From: Limnohabitans sp. Rim11 | GTDB lineage: Bacteria > Pseudomonadota > Gammaproteobacteria > Burkholderiales > Burkholderiaceae_C | Direction: 5' to 3' | NCBI RefSeq assembly: GCF_001269365.1 | Contig: NZ_CXOM01000004.1 | Coordinates: forward strand, 1-64,000 | DNA length: 64,000 nucleotides | Program-made: the position numbers and the translations under genes | Notes under the pieces: model-generated | What the model was told of the DNA's origin: nothing | Seen by the model: the letters and a program-made list of their open reading frames with translations, nothing else | The model's database searches: none | Shown here: one piece after another, positions 7,686 to 14,710 of the stretch | How positions within the stretch are numbered: the stretch's first letter is position 1 | Layout of the letters: the number at the start of each line of letters is the position of its first letter

Positions 7686-9023
7686 ATGCCTACAACCATT
7701 CCCATCATCCCTATGAGGCAAAAGTCGATCCAGAAGCAGCCGCTGGATACGCAGACCCTACGCAAGCTTGTTGATTTTGAGTGCGGCAGCATTGACCGCC
7801 GCCTGTATTGGGACGACGAGATTTACGGCTTGGAACTGGAGCGCATTTTTGCGCGCACCTGGCTGTTTGTCGCCCACGACAGCCAAGTCGCCAATTACGG
7901 CGACTTCCTCACCACATTCATGGGCGAAGACGGCGTGATCGTGACACGCGCTCAAGATGGCAAGGTCAATGTCTTCCTCAATTCGTGCACACACCGAGGC
8001 AACAAGATCTGTCTGGCCGAAGCCGGCAACAAACGGCGATTTACCTGCAACTACCACGGCTGGACTTTTGACAGTGCCGGCTCGCTGGTCGGACTGCCAC
8101 AGGAAGAGGTCTACAAAAACACCTGTAAAGACTTCGACAAGACGCAACTGGGCATTCGCAGGGCGCGCGTTGAGAGCTACAAGGGGCTGGTTTTTGCTAC
8201 CTTCAACGAGGAGGCAGAAAGTCTGGAGCAGTTCCTCGGTGACTACCGTTGGTACCTGGATGTTTTGCTGGACAACGACGTAGGCGGCACAGAATTTTTA
8301 CCTGGCAATATCAAGTCACGCATGCAGTGCAACTGGAAGTACCCCGCTGAAAATTTCGCTGGAGACTCTTATCACGCCGCATGGACACACAACTCGGGCG
8401 CGGTGGCACTTTTCGGCCAGGGCGTGGCCAAGTCGGATCAAACCAAGGCTTACCAAGCGAACATGAATGGCCACAGCTGGCAGTTCGGTCTGGACATGAT
8501 AGGAAACGCGATGGTGCTTGGTGAGCAGGACATCCTTGATTATCTGAAGGAGAACGAAGCGAAGGTCGCTTTGAGGCTGGGCAAGCTGCGCTCGCGCATG
8601 ATTGGTTCCATCAGTTCAGCCAACCTGTTTCCACATACTTCCTTTCTTCCAGGGCAAAACACTTTTCGCACCTGGCATCCCAAAGGACCATCGCAGATTG
8701 AGCTGCACACGTGGGTACTGGTCAACAAGTCTGCGCCTGATGCATTGAAAAACATGTACATGAAGGGCGTGATGCGCAGTTTCTCACCATCGGGTGTGCT
8801 GGAAATGGATGATGGTGACAACTGGGAAAACGCGACCTCCACCAACCAGGGCGTCGTCACACGGCGGCAAAAACTGCACTATGGCTTGGGCATGGACAGC
8901 CGTATTGAGCACGGCGAACTAAAGGGCAATGTACATCTGCGCAAATACAACGACTCCAACCAGTTGGCCTTCTACCGCAAATGGCTGGAACTGATGTGCG
9001 ACGAAAGGGTGGGCGCATCATGA
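7686..9023 (+). CDS. Aromatic ring-hydroxylating dioxygenase, large (alpha) subunit
   Basis: A 445-residue Rieske non-haem iron oxygenase subunit. The Rieske [2Fe-2S] ligands are Cys101/His103 and Cys121/His124 (C-x-H-x17-C-x2-H). The mononuclear iron site is His230, His235 (GDSYHAAWTH) and an Asp near 378 (DDGDNW), with Asp227 as the likely electron bridge. It adds O2 across an aromatic ring to give a cis-dihydrodiol in the cytoplasm. Its length and overlap with a beta subunit place it with biphenyl/benzoate-type enzymes. No ferredoxin or reductase gene is in the island, so electron donors must come from elsewhere. A second possible start is Met11. Confidence 0.9.
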   Translation: MPTTIPIIPMRQKSIQKQPLDTQTLRKLVDFECGSIDRRLYWDDEIYGLELERIFARTWLFVAHDSQVANYGDFLTTFMGEDGVIVTRAQDGKVNVFLNSCTHRGNKICLAEAGNKRRFTCNYHGWTFDSAGSLVGLPQEEVYKNTCKDFDKTQLGIRRARVESYKGLVFATFNEEAESLEQFLGDYRWYLDVLLDNDVGGTEFLPGNIKSRMQCNWKYPAENFAGDSYHAAWTHNSGAVALFGQGVAKSDQTKAYQANMNGHSWQFGLDMIGNAMVLGEQDILDYLKENEAKVALRLGKLRSRMIGSISSANLFPHTSFLPGQNTFRTWHPKGPSQIELHTWVLVNKSAPDALKNMYMKGVMRSFSPSGVLEMDDGDNWENATSTNQGVVTRRQKLHYGLGMDSRIEHGELKGNVHLRKYNDSNQLAFYRKWLELMCDERVGAS

Positions 9024-9592
9024 AATTCGCCATGGGAGAAACGCCTGCTCTCAAGAAACCCATTGCGCCACAACTAGCTCCGATGCCAAGCATGGCGCTG
9101 GTATTCGAAGTCAGCCAGTTTTTGTATCGAGAAGCGCGTATTCTCGACGAAGAACGCTACGAAGAGTGGCTAGGCATGATGACCGACGATATTCACTACT
9201 GGATGCCAGGCATACAGGCCAGACACCGCAAGGACAAGACGCCACGGCTAGATCCTAAACGCATGGCGTTTTTTGACGATGACATGCTCAACTTGCGCAG
9301 ACGTGTGACCCGTTTTATGGACCCGACTGCCTGGGCAGAAGATCCACCGACGCGTGCATGTCATGTCATCTCCAACATCGAGGTGGAGATGACAGACAAA
9401 CCGGATGAGTTCAAGGCGTACTCTGCCTTCATCAACTGCCGTGGCCGTGGTGAGGCTGAAGAGTTCTGGCTAACAGGACGGCGAAGCGATATTCTTCGGC
9501 GCAGCAACGACGGCACGTTACGTATTGCCTCGCGAGAGATTGTCATCACGCAGACCGTGCTTCTGGCGAAGAACCTCAATGTTTTTCTTTAG
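9020..9592 (+). CDS. Aromatic ring-hydroxylating dioxygenase, small (beta) subunit
   Basis: A 190-residue beta subunit of the SnoaL-like fold, the usual size. Characteristic segments are EVSQFLYREARILDEERYEEWLGMMTDDIHYWMP near the N-terminus and the C-terminal ILRRSNDGTLRIASREIVITQT. The ATG at 9020 overlaps the alpha-subunit stop (ATGA), a sign of translational coupling and 1:1 assembly into an alpha3beta3 hexamer; a GAAAGGGTGGG stretch supplies the ribosome-binding site. A longer frame from 8981 would extend deep into the alpha gene and is unlikely. The beta subunit is mainly structural. Confidence 0.9.
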   Translation: MKFAMGETPALKKPIAPQLAPMPSMALVFEVSQFLYREARILDEERYEEWLGMMTDDIHYWMPGIQARHRKDKTPRLDPKRMAFFDDDMLNLRRRVTRFMDPTAWAEDPPTRACHVISNIEVEMTDKPDEFKAYSAFINCRGRGEAEEFWLTGRRSDILRRSNDGTLRIASREIVITQTVLLAKNLNVFL

Positions 9593-9604
9593 GCGAATGC
9601 AATC

Positions 9605-10402
9605 ATGAGCGGTTGGCTTGACGGACAGGTGGCTTTCATCACTGGTGCAGGAGATGGCATAGGCCGTGCGGTTGCCGAACGGTATCTGAAAGAAGGCGTA
9701 AGGGGCATCGTTGCACTGGATCGTGATGCGTCAGGGCTCAGTACATTGACCAAAACGTATGGATGCCGCATTGCCACTGTAACTGGTGATGTTCGATCCT
9801 ACGCTTGCAATGAAGAGGCTGTGAAGCTGGCACTTTCGCTCTTTGGCAGGCTCGACACGGTTGTTGGAAATGCCGGAGTGTTCGACTTCCGCCGGCCACT
9901 GCGAAGCTATACCGGCGAATCAATGGCTGCCACCATGGACGAACTCTTTGCCATCAACCTCCGGGGCTATCTGTATGCGGCAATGGCTGGGCGAGAGGCA
10001 CTCATCGCCAGCCGGGGCAGCATCATTTTTACCGCATCCGTGGCCAGCTTCAACGCAGGAGGCGGCGGCATCCTTTACACAATGGGTAAACATGCGGTGG
10101 TCGGCATGGTCAAACAACTGGCGCTCGAATTGGCACCCGACATCCGCGTCAACGGCGTCGGCCCCGGTGGCACGCTCACAGGGCTCAGTGGAACCGATGC
10201 ATTGGGTCAGACTGAGCGCAGTATCAATGCCAATCCTGCGGCTTTCCACGAAAAAATGGCCGCTGGTGTACCGCTCGGTTTTGCACAACAGCCCGAAGAC
10301 CACACCGGCCTTTATGTGTTGCTGGCCAGTGCCGCCAACGCCCGCGCTGTGACGGGCGAAATTTTTATGAGCGACGGTGGTACCGGTTCTCGTTCGGTTT
10401 GA
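9605..10402 (+). CDS. cis-Dihydrodiol dehydrogenase-like short-chain dehydrogenase
   Basis: A 265-residue SDR with the NAD-binding motif TGAGDGIG (14-20), NAG at 89-91, a Ser near 145-148 and the catalytic Tyr158/Lys162 pair (YTMGKHA). The segments DFRRPL, NGVGPGGTLTGL and GGGGILYT resemble BphB-type cis-2,3-dihydrodiol dehydrogenases. It would rearomatise the dihydrodiol made by the preceding oxygenase to a catechol. It follows the beta subunit after 12 bases and precedes the ring-cleavage-product hydrolase, which is the expected pathway order. Confidence 0.85.
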   Translation: MSGWLDGQVAFITGAGDGIGRAVAERYLKEGVRGIVALDRDASGLSTLTKTYGCRIATVTGDVRSYACNEEAVKLALSLFGRLDTVVGNAGVFDFRRPLRSYTGESMAATMDELFAINLRGYLYAAMAGREALIASRGSIIFTASVASFNAGGGGILYTMGKHAVVGMVKQLALELAPDIRVNGVGPGGTLTGLSGTDALGQTERSINANPAAFHEKMAAGVPLGFAQQPEDHTGLYVLLASAANARAVTGEIFMSDGGTGSRSV

Positions 10403-10420
10403 CTTATTTGAGGAGACTGC

Positions 10421-11272
10421 ATGATGACTACCGCATCCAGCAATCACCCGGCCGTTGGCAAGTCCATTGTTGCGGCCGGTGTGCGTACCAACTACCACGA
10501 GCTTGGGAAAGGTCATCCTATGATCCTGTTGCACGGTTCGGGTGCAGGCGTGACTGGATGGGAAAATTGGCATGATGTGATGCACGATTTTGCCAAACAC
10601 TTTCGCGTGCTGATACCGGACATCATTGGCTTTGGGTTCACGGAACGACCTGAAGGAACAAAGTACAGCATCAAGCTGTGGGTACAGCACCTACTCGGCT
10701 TCATGGATGCAGTCAATGTTGAGAAAGCCGTACTGGTCGGCAATTCGTTCGGTGGTGCTTTGGCGCTGGCGCTGGCGATGCGCAATGCGCACCGCGTTGA
10801 CCGTATGGTACTGATGGGCACGCCTGCAGGCAGCTTCACACAAAATTCCACGATGGCGCGCTCCTGGTATTACGAGCCTTCACTGGATAACATGGCCGAG
10901 CTGCTACGCACCTTTCCTTACGACACCTCGTTTGTCACCGACGAAATGGTGCGTCTGCGACACGAGGTCACGCAACTGGATGGTGGCATGGAGGCGTATC
11001 GCAAGCTCTTTCCCGAGCCGGCTCAGGGTGGGCAGACGCGTGAGGTCAAGGGCATTCCTGAAGAAGATTTGCGCACCATTGTTACGCCCATCCTGGCGTT
11101 GCACGGGCAACACGACAAGCGTGTGCCATTGGAGTGCGGCATCCGCATTGCAAACAGCTGCCCGAACGCAGACCTGCACATTTTTGCCAATTGCGGGCAC
11201 TGGGTACAAATTGAGCGCCGCGATGACTTTATTCAGTACACCCTCAACTTTGCGCAAAACTTGGCGAGCTGA
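10421..11272 (+). CDS. Alpha/beta hydrolase, meta-cleavage product hydrolase type
   Basis: A 283-residue alpha/beta-hydrolase with nucleophile Ser109 (GNSFGG), Asp232 (GQHDKRVP) and His260 (CGHWVQIE) in the order and spacing of BphD/XylF/CarC enzymes. The oxyanion region is LLHGSGAGVTGWENW. Such enzymes split C-C bonds of ring-fission products (2-hydroxy-6-oxo-dienoates), giving 2-hydroxypentadienoate and a carboxylic acid. A GAGGAG site precedes tandem ATG codons at 10421. It is the last gene of the run. The released acid could be the substrate of the CoA ligase or CoA-transferase upstream (inference). Confidence 0.85.
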   Translation: MMTTASSNHPAVGKSIVAAGVRTNYHELGKGHPMILLHGSGAGVTGWENWHDVMHDFAKHFRVLIPDIIGFGFTERPEGTKYSIKLWVQHLLGFMDAVNVEKAVLVGNSFGGALALALAMRNAHRVDRMVLMGTPAGSFTQNSTMARSWYYEPSLDNMAELLRTFPYDTSFVTDEMVRLRHEVTQLDGGMEAYRKLFPEPAQGGQTREVKGIPEEDLRTIVTPILALHGQHDKRVPLECGIRIANSCPNADLHIFANCGHWVQIERRDDFIQYTLNFAQNLAS

Positions 11273-11282
11273 TTTTTGACCA

Positions 11283-11538
11283 GTAACGGATCAGGCAGTT
11301 GCCCGCAGAGTCACCAGCGTGCGCATCGAGGCGTACGACCGCGCTGGCCTAGAGCGCTTGCTGCGCTATTGCGCCCGGCCGCCGTTTTCGATAGAGCGGC
11401 TGCGCAAGGCGGGCAACGATTTGGTGTACCGCTGTGCCAAACAGCATAGCGAGCCTGCCAGTGATCCGCGCGGCCCTAGGGCAAACGAGCTCACCCTCAC
11501 ACCTCTGGAGCTGATCGGGCGCATTGCCGCCTTGGTTG
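11283..11538 (+). pseudogene. IS91-family (Y2) transposase relic
   Basis: The frame reads VRIEAYDRAGLERLLRYCARPPFSIERLRKAG, then LTLTPLELIGRIAALV. These are the conserved C-terminal blocks of IS91/ISCR-type rolling-circle transposases. Both ends are missing: the left is bounded by the hydrolase stop and the right runs straight into the IS21 relic at 11539, which makes a chimeric frame up to 11588. The middle part also looks degenerate. It is a dead remnant, but it shows that an element able to move adjacent DNA by one-ended transposition was once at this edge. Confidence 0.7.
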
Positions 11539-11765
11539 TTGAAGCCACCGAGTTGCGGTGTTGCGAGAGATGCCAAGTTGACGGCTAGCTTGTCGGATGG
11601 AGACCTTGTCGCGAAGGACAAGTCTGCGTAATTTGCTCAAAGTTCCCACGTTGATCACTCCTTGCCCATCCTTGCTCAAAAATTAAGCAGGATAGGCGAT
11701 TGGGGTGGCTCAAATTTGGATGCAAATTCTCTTCAAAGTGGCTCACTTTGCGTTGCCATTCAACA
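11539..11765 (-). mobile_element. IS21-family element relic (istA 5' end and terminal repeats)
   Basis: Nearly identical to 183-409 and in the same orientation. It holds the istA start (TTG at 11679) and about 45 codons before the frame runs into foreign sequence at 11539. It keeps the outer end at 11765 (CCATTCAACA). It differs from the left copy mainly in the outermost repeat (CACTTTGCGTTGCC against CAGTTTTGGATGCC). It interrupts the gene at 11767-12302 and is too short to transpose by itself. Confidence 0.8.
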
Positions 11766-11766
11766 G

Positions 11767-12302
11767 ATTGCACGAATTGCGTTTCTTGCTGTCGCGTAAA
11801 GCGGGAATCCTTCTTTAGAAGATCGGAAATATGCTAATGAAAAAATATTTGTTGGAGGAAAGCTTGGTGGTTTGTCTTTGATTGAAGAAAATTTCACTAT
11901 GCTTTGTTTTGCTTCCATACTTAAGATAAATTCTTTTACCTCTTCATATGCAGTAATGCATCTCTCGTGGTTAAGTTGATCAGGCTTTCGAAGAGTTGTA
12001 GTTGGAGGATTTAGTGCCAATTGTTTGGCGACTTTTTTTGCTTCAGAAATCTCACGATTGAACTGAATTTTGTACTCGTCGTTCAACTTGATCGTAGGAT
12101 TAAAATTTCTTTTAGGTAAGTCAGGGGTAGGGTCCTCTTTACCGAATTGCTTTCTAATCCAGTGACCTCGAGGTGGCAGAGGGATCTGATTTTTGATGCA
12201 AATCTTTCTCAGCCCAACATCACTAAGTTCGAATTGTTTGGAGAGTTTGGTCATGGGCATTGACCAGACCAATTCGAATAGTTCTTGTCTTGTTTTTTCC
12301 AT
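11767..12302 (-). pseudogene. Uncharacterised protein, C-terminus lost to the IS
   Basis: About 178 residues of an N-terminal region that begins EKTRQELFELVWSMPMTKLSKQFELSDVGLRKICIKNQIPLPPRGHW. This opening is found in a recurrent family of uncharacterised bacterial proteins with a putative DNA-binding head; no function is known to me. A GGAG site 8 bases before the ATG at 12302 supports the start. The frame runs into the IS21 end at 11766 and stops two codons later, so the C-terminal part is missing. It is probably co-transcribed with the zinc-ribbon gene upstream (32-base gap). The AT-rich composition differs from the island next to it. Confidence 0.6.
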
Positions 12303-12334
12303 CGCTGTTCTCCATAGAAGTTACAGCGAAAACT

Positions 12335-12820
12335 CTATACACTTTTTCGACTTGCCTCAAACTGCAATTGGCACGGCTCACAACGATAGAAGTTTGGATT
12401 CTTTTTCAGGCGCTTTGGGCCAACCAGTTCAGCGCATTCAATGCACTTTCGGTTGAGATCAATGTCTATGTTTTTTTCCTTGGAGCCATCATCGCGATAC
12501 TTGATATCAATCGCCTTGGAACTGTTGATCGAAATGACACCAAGAAGATGTAGCCTGCTGAAGACACTGTTGGTGCTTCGGGATAGATTGGTTGCGATAA
12601 GTTCTATGGAGTTTCCAGCTAGCAGAGATTCGACAAGCTGATTTTCTTCAGCTTGACTCCATCGTTTGTTTGCCATGACAGGCTTTGAAATTTGCGCATC
12701 ATGGTATTCAGCGTCGGAAAGCTTCTCGATAGCAAAGCGCAAAGCGTCCTGAATTTCTATGGATAAAAATTTGGACTTCTGAAGTGCCAACAGTCGCTTT
12801 TTGGATTCGGAATTGTTCAT
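12335..12820 (-). CDS. Putative DNA-binding protein with SANT-like segment and C4 zinc ribbon
   Basis: A 161-residue protein of unknown function. The middle has a Myb/SANT-like stretch (KRWSQAEENQLVESLLAGNSIELIATNLSRSTNSVFSRL). The C-terminus has a Cys4 zinc ribbon (CIECAELVGPKRLKKNP, then CEPCQLQFE) similar to the DksA/TraR finger. A GGAG site 7 bases ahead of the ATG at 12820 favours this over the ATG at 12832. It is followed after 32 bases by the truncated gene at 11767-12302. Nucleic-acid binding is inferred from the domains only. Confidence 0.6.
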   Translation of the reverse strand: MNNSESKKRLLALQKSKFLSIEIQDALRFAIEKLSDAEYHDAQISKPVMANKRWSQAEENQLVESLLAGNSIELIATNLSRSTNSVFSRLHLLGVISINSSKAIDIKYRDDGSKEKNIDIDLNRKCIECAELVGPKRLKKNPNFYRCEPCQLQFEASRKSV

Positions 12821-12912
12821 ACAAATCTCCACTGGCTTGACGCAGATTACTCTATCGGCGGATGAGAAAACTCCATATACTTTGGCCCAATCGGAGCGAT
12901 TTTGGTGGCTTT

Positions 12913-13000
12913 GATAAAAAATTCAAAATGCACAAGCGTAAAGACTCTTTACGCTTGACCATATAAAAGTACAAATTTTTGAAATTAATTAGAACTTTAG
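12913..13000. repeat. Hairpin-bearing direct repeat, copy 1
   Basis: It matches 13567-13652 over almost its whole length. The core is a perfect 11-bp stem with a 3-base loop: CAAGCGTAAAG, ACT, CTTTACGCTTG (about 12932-12956). A conserved AT-rich tail (tataaaagtacaaattttt) follows. It could be a REP-like unit or the end of a small element. There is no coding potential. Confidence 0.7.
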
Positions 13001-13077
13001 AATTTTCATTGTGCTTCAATACAGGATTGCTGATTTCAAATGCGTTGAAAATTACCGAGAGAAATCAGCAGTAATTA

Positions 13078-13217
13078 AATTTCACAACCATACTACTTCT
13101 ATACTACTTTGAGTTACCAAGAAGCAGCTAACTCAATGAATTCATTGAGGAAAGTAGTGGTCTAAAGGAGTCTTCACACTGCAGGGGTCACAAGTTCGAA
13201 ACTTGTACTGCCCACCA
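13078..13217 (+). repeat. 140-bp repeat with tRNA-like 3' end, left copy
   Basis: It is identical to 21096-21235 except for about 4 bases. The 3' part looks like the end of a tRNA: a T-arm ACAAG-TTCGAAA-CTTGT, then ACTGCCC and a CCACCA terminus at 13217. An anticodon-like TTCACAC lies at about 13181, but no matching 5' acceptor strand (GGGCAGT) or good anticodon stem is present, so this is not a normal tRNA gene. The 5' part can fold by itself: ACTACTTT pairs with AAAGTAGT, TTGAGTTA with TAACTCAA, and CTCAATGAATTCATTGAG is a perfect 18-bp palindrome. A hairpin terminator follows. It is either an attachment-site duplication or a structured RNA. Confidence 0.7.
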
Positions 13218-13228
13218 CAACTCAAAAT

Positions 13229-13263
13229 CCTGAAGACTATCAATACCTTAGGTAGTCTTCAGG
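13229..13263 (+). terminator. Hairpin after the left tRNA-like repeat
   Basis: An 11-bp perfect stem CCTGAAGACTA / TAGTCTTCAGG (13229-13239 and 13253-13263) with a 13-base loop, followed by a short TTT. It lies 11 bases after the CCA end, as a terminator of that unit would. The weak T-run makes it a marginal terminator by itself; the stronger hairpin at 13288 backs it up. Confidence 0.55.
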
Positions 13264-13287
13264 TTTCCATTTCTGGATCTTTTCTAT

Positions 13288-13312
13288 ATGCTTCCCATGG
13301 AAGCATTTTTTT
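13288..13312 (+). terminator. Rho-independent terminator
   Basis: An 8-bp stem ATGCTTCC / GGAAGCAT with a CAT loop, directly followed by a run of seven T. A good intrinsic terminator for rightward transcription coming from the tRNA-like unit. Confidence 0.7.
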
Positions 13313-13566
13313 CGTCTCAAATTTTCTTGATTCTTCAGTTCAGTTTTGAAGGGAAAACAGAATAACTTTCGCTTACGAAAATGAATATGCTCACGCTACG
13401 TGAGCAACACAGATTTCAAGTTACCCAAACTTGTGACCTCTATGACTACATTAAATTATCCAATTGGTTGGTTTGAAATTCATGTCGCAGACATGGTGCG
13501 TGCATGCAATTTTTAAGAATATGTTTTCAATCAAAAATTGTCTGAGTTACCCAGTGGAGATCCATC

Positions 13567-13652
13567 GATAAAAATTTAAAACGTACAAGCGCAAAGACTC
13601 TTTACGCTTGACCCTATAAAAGTACAAATTTTTGAAATTAATTAGTACTTAG
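13567..13652. repeat. Hairpin-bearing direct repeat, copy 2
   Basis: Second copy of the unit at 12913-13000. The stem has one change (AAGCGCAAAG against CTTTACGCTT) but still folds. The tail has gained an AGTAC / GTACT inverted pair. It lies just downstream of the Bug gene that ends the TRAP operon, so its hairpin could also help terminate that transcript. Confidence 0.7.
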
Positions 13653-13693
13653 AGAGTTTTTTTAAAATCCCGAGAGTTGCCCTTTTGAACTTC

Positions 13694-14671
13694 TCACATC
13701 TTGATATTAGCTTGCTTGATCAACTTTCCGAATTTTTCAAAATCTTGCTTGTTCATTTTGCTAAATTCATCTGGGCTCATATTTCCTGGTTCTCCCCCCA
13801 AACCCTTGAGTTTGGTCTGAACATCAGGCAACTTAATGATTCGCGCCAGTTCAGTTTGCAACTTAGCTACGACATCAGGTGGCGTTCCCGCAGTAACAAA
13901 AACACCATACCAAGTACTCATCTCAAAACCCGAGACCCCAGCTTCCGACAATGTGGGTACATTGGGCAATTCAGCGGAGCGCTGTGCAGTGGTCACAGCC
14001 AAAGGTTTAAATTTTCCAGCTTTGATTTGCCCCATTGCAGATGAGGTGGTATCAAACATAATCTGCACATTGCCTGCAATGATGTCTAAGTGAGCTTGCG
14101 CGCTGCCCTTGTAGGGTACGTGAACGCTTTTAACGCCAGCTGCTATGTCAAAGCCTTCCCCTGCGATGTGTTGAGTGCTGCCGACACCAGAAGATGCATA
14201 TTTAAAGTCTTCAGGTTTTGCTTTCATCAGTGCTACCAATTCCTTCACACTGTTAGCCGGCACGTTTGAGCCCACCACCAATACATTGGGAACAGTCACT
14301 ACCAATCCGATAGGTGTTAAATCTTTCATGGGATCAAACGACAATTTGATCAAATGCGGCGCAATGGCTTGTCCTGTATTGGTCGCAACTAAAAGTGTAT
14401 GTCCATCGGGTGTAGCCTTGGCAGTTAAGTCGGCCGCAATGGTGTTAGAGGCACCGGGTTTATTCTCCACAATGAAAGAGCCCTTCAGAGACTCTGTCAT
14501 TTTTTCAGCCAGCATGCGTGCAATGATATCGGTGCCGCCACCAGCGCCAGCACCCACCATGAGCTTAACGGGCTTGGTGGGGTAGGTGCTTTGTGCAAAG
14601 CTATTTAGGCTAGTAAGGCTACTTAAGCTGCAGAGTGTGGCGGTCAGCAAATAAGCAATGTATTTTTTCAT
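13694..14671 (-). CDS. Bug-family solute receptor (last gene of the TRAP operon)
   Basis: 325 residues with a signal peptide ending near residue 26 (NSFA-QS) and mature start TYPTKPVKLMVGAGAGGGTDIIAR. The second-lobe motif is VPYKGSAQAHLDIIAGNVQIMFD. It closes a seven-gene operon that already carries a TRAP receptor (DctP), so two unrelated kinds of periplasmic receptor serve one locus. Its C-terminal motif KLQTELARIIKLPDV recurs in a gene fragment at 35031-35097. It lies 40 bases after the PdxA-like gene. Confidence 0.9.
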   Translation of the reverse strand: MKKYIAYLLTATLCSLSSLTSLNSFAQSTYPTKPVKLMVGAGAGGGTDIIARMLAEKMTESLKGSFIVENKPGASNTIAADLTAKATPDGHTLLVATNTGQAIAPHLIKLSFDPMKDLTPIGLVVTVPNVLVVGSNVPANSVKELVALMKAKPEDFKYASSGVGSTQHIAGEGFDIAAGVKSVHVPYKGSAQAHLDIIAGNVQIMFDTTSSAMGQIKAGKFKPLAVTTAQRSAELPNVPTLSEAGVSGFEMSTWYGVFVTAGTPPDVVAKLQTELARIIKLPDVQTKLKGLGGEPGNMSPDEFSKMNKQDFEKFGKLIKQANIKM

Positions 14672-14710
14672 GAAGTCCGTCCTTCTATTTAAAAACGATT
14701 AAGTGATCGA

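Larger units (their letters stand above)
12833..13684. other. 850-bp AT-rich gene-free region rich in repeats and hairpins
   Basis: No credible protein gene is seen. The region holds a pair of 86-88-base direct repeats with an 11-bp hairpin (12913-13000 and 13567-13652). Between them lie the left copy of a 140-base tRNA-like repeat (13078-13217) and two terminator-like hairpins. A further small hairpin, GCTCACG-CTA-CGTGAGC, lies near 13392. The dense structure suggests non-coding RNA or recombination debris rather than a lost gene. Confidence 0.6.

Noticed and set aside
11319-11588. Single 89-residue gene
   Set aside because: It is a chimera of an IS91 transposase relic and antisense IS21 sequence, not a real protein.
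13144-13217. Complete tRNA gene (Val CAC-like)
   Set aside because: T-arm, TTCACAC loop and CCA are present, but the 5' acceptor does not pair with ACTGCCC and the anticodon stem is mismatched, so a functional cloverleaf is not supported.
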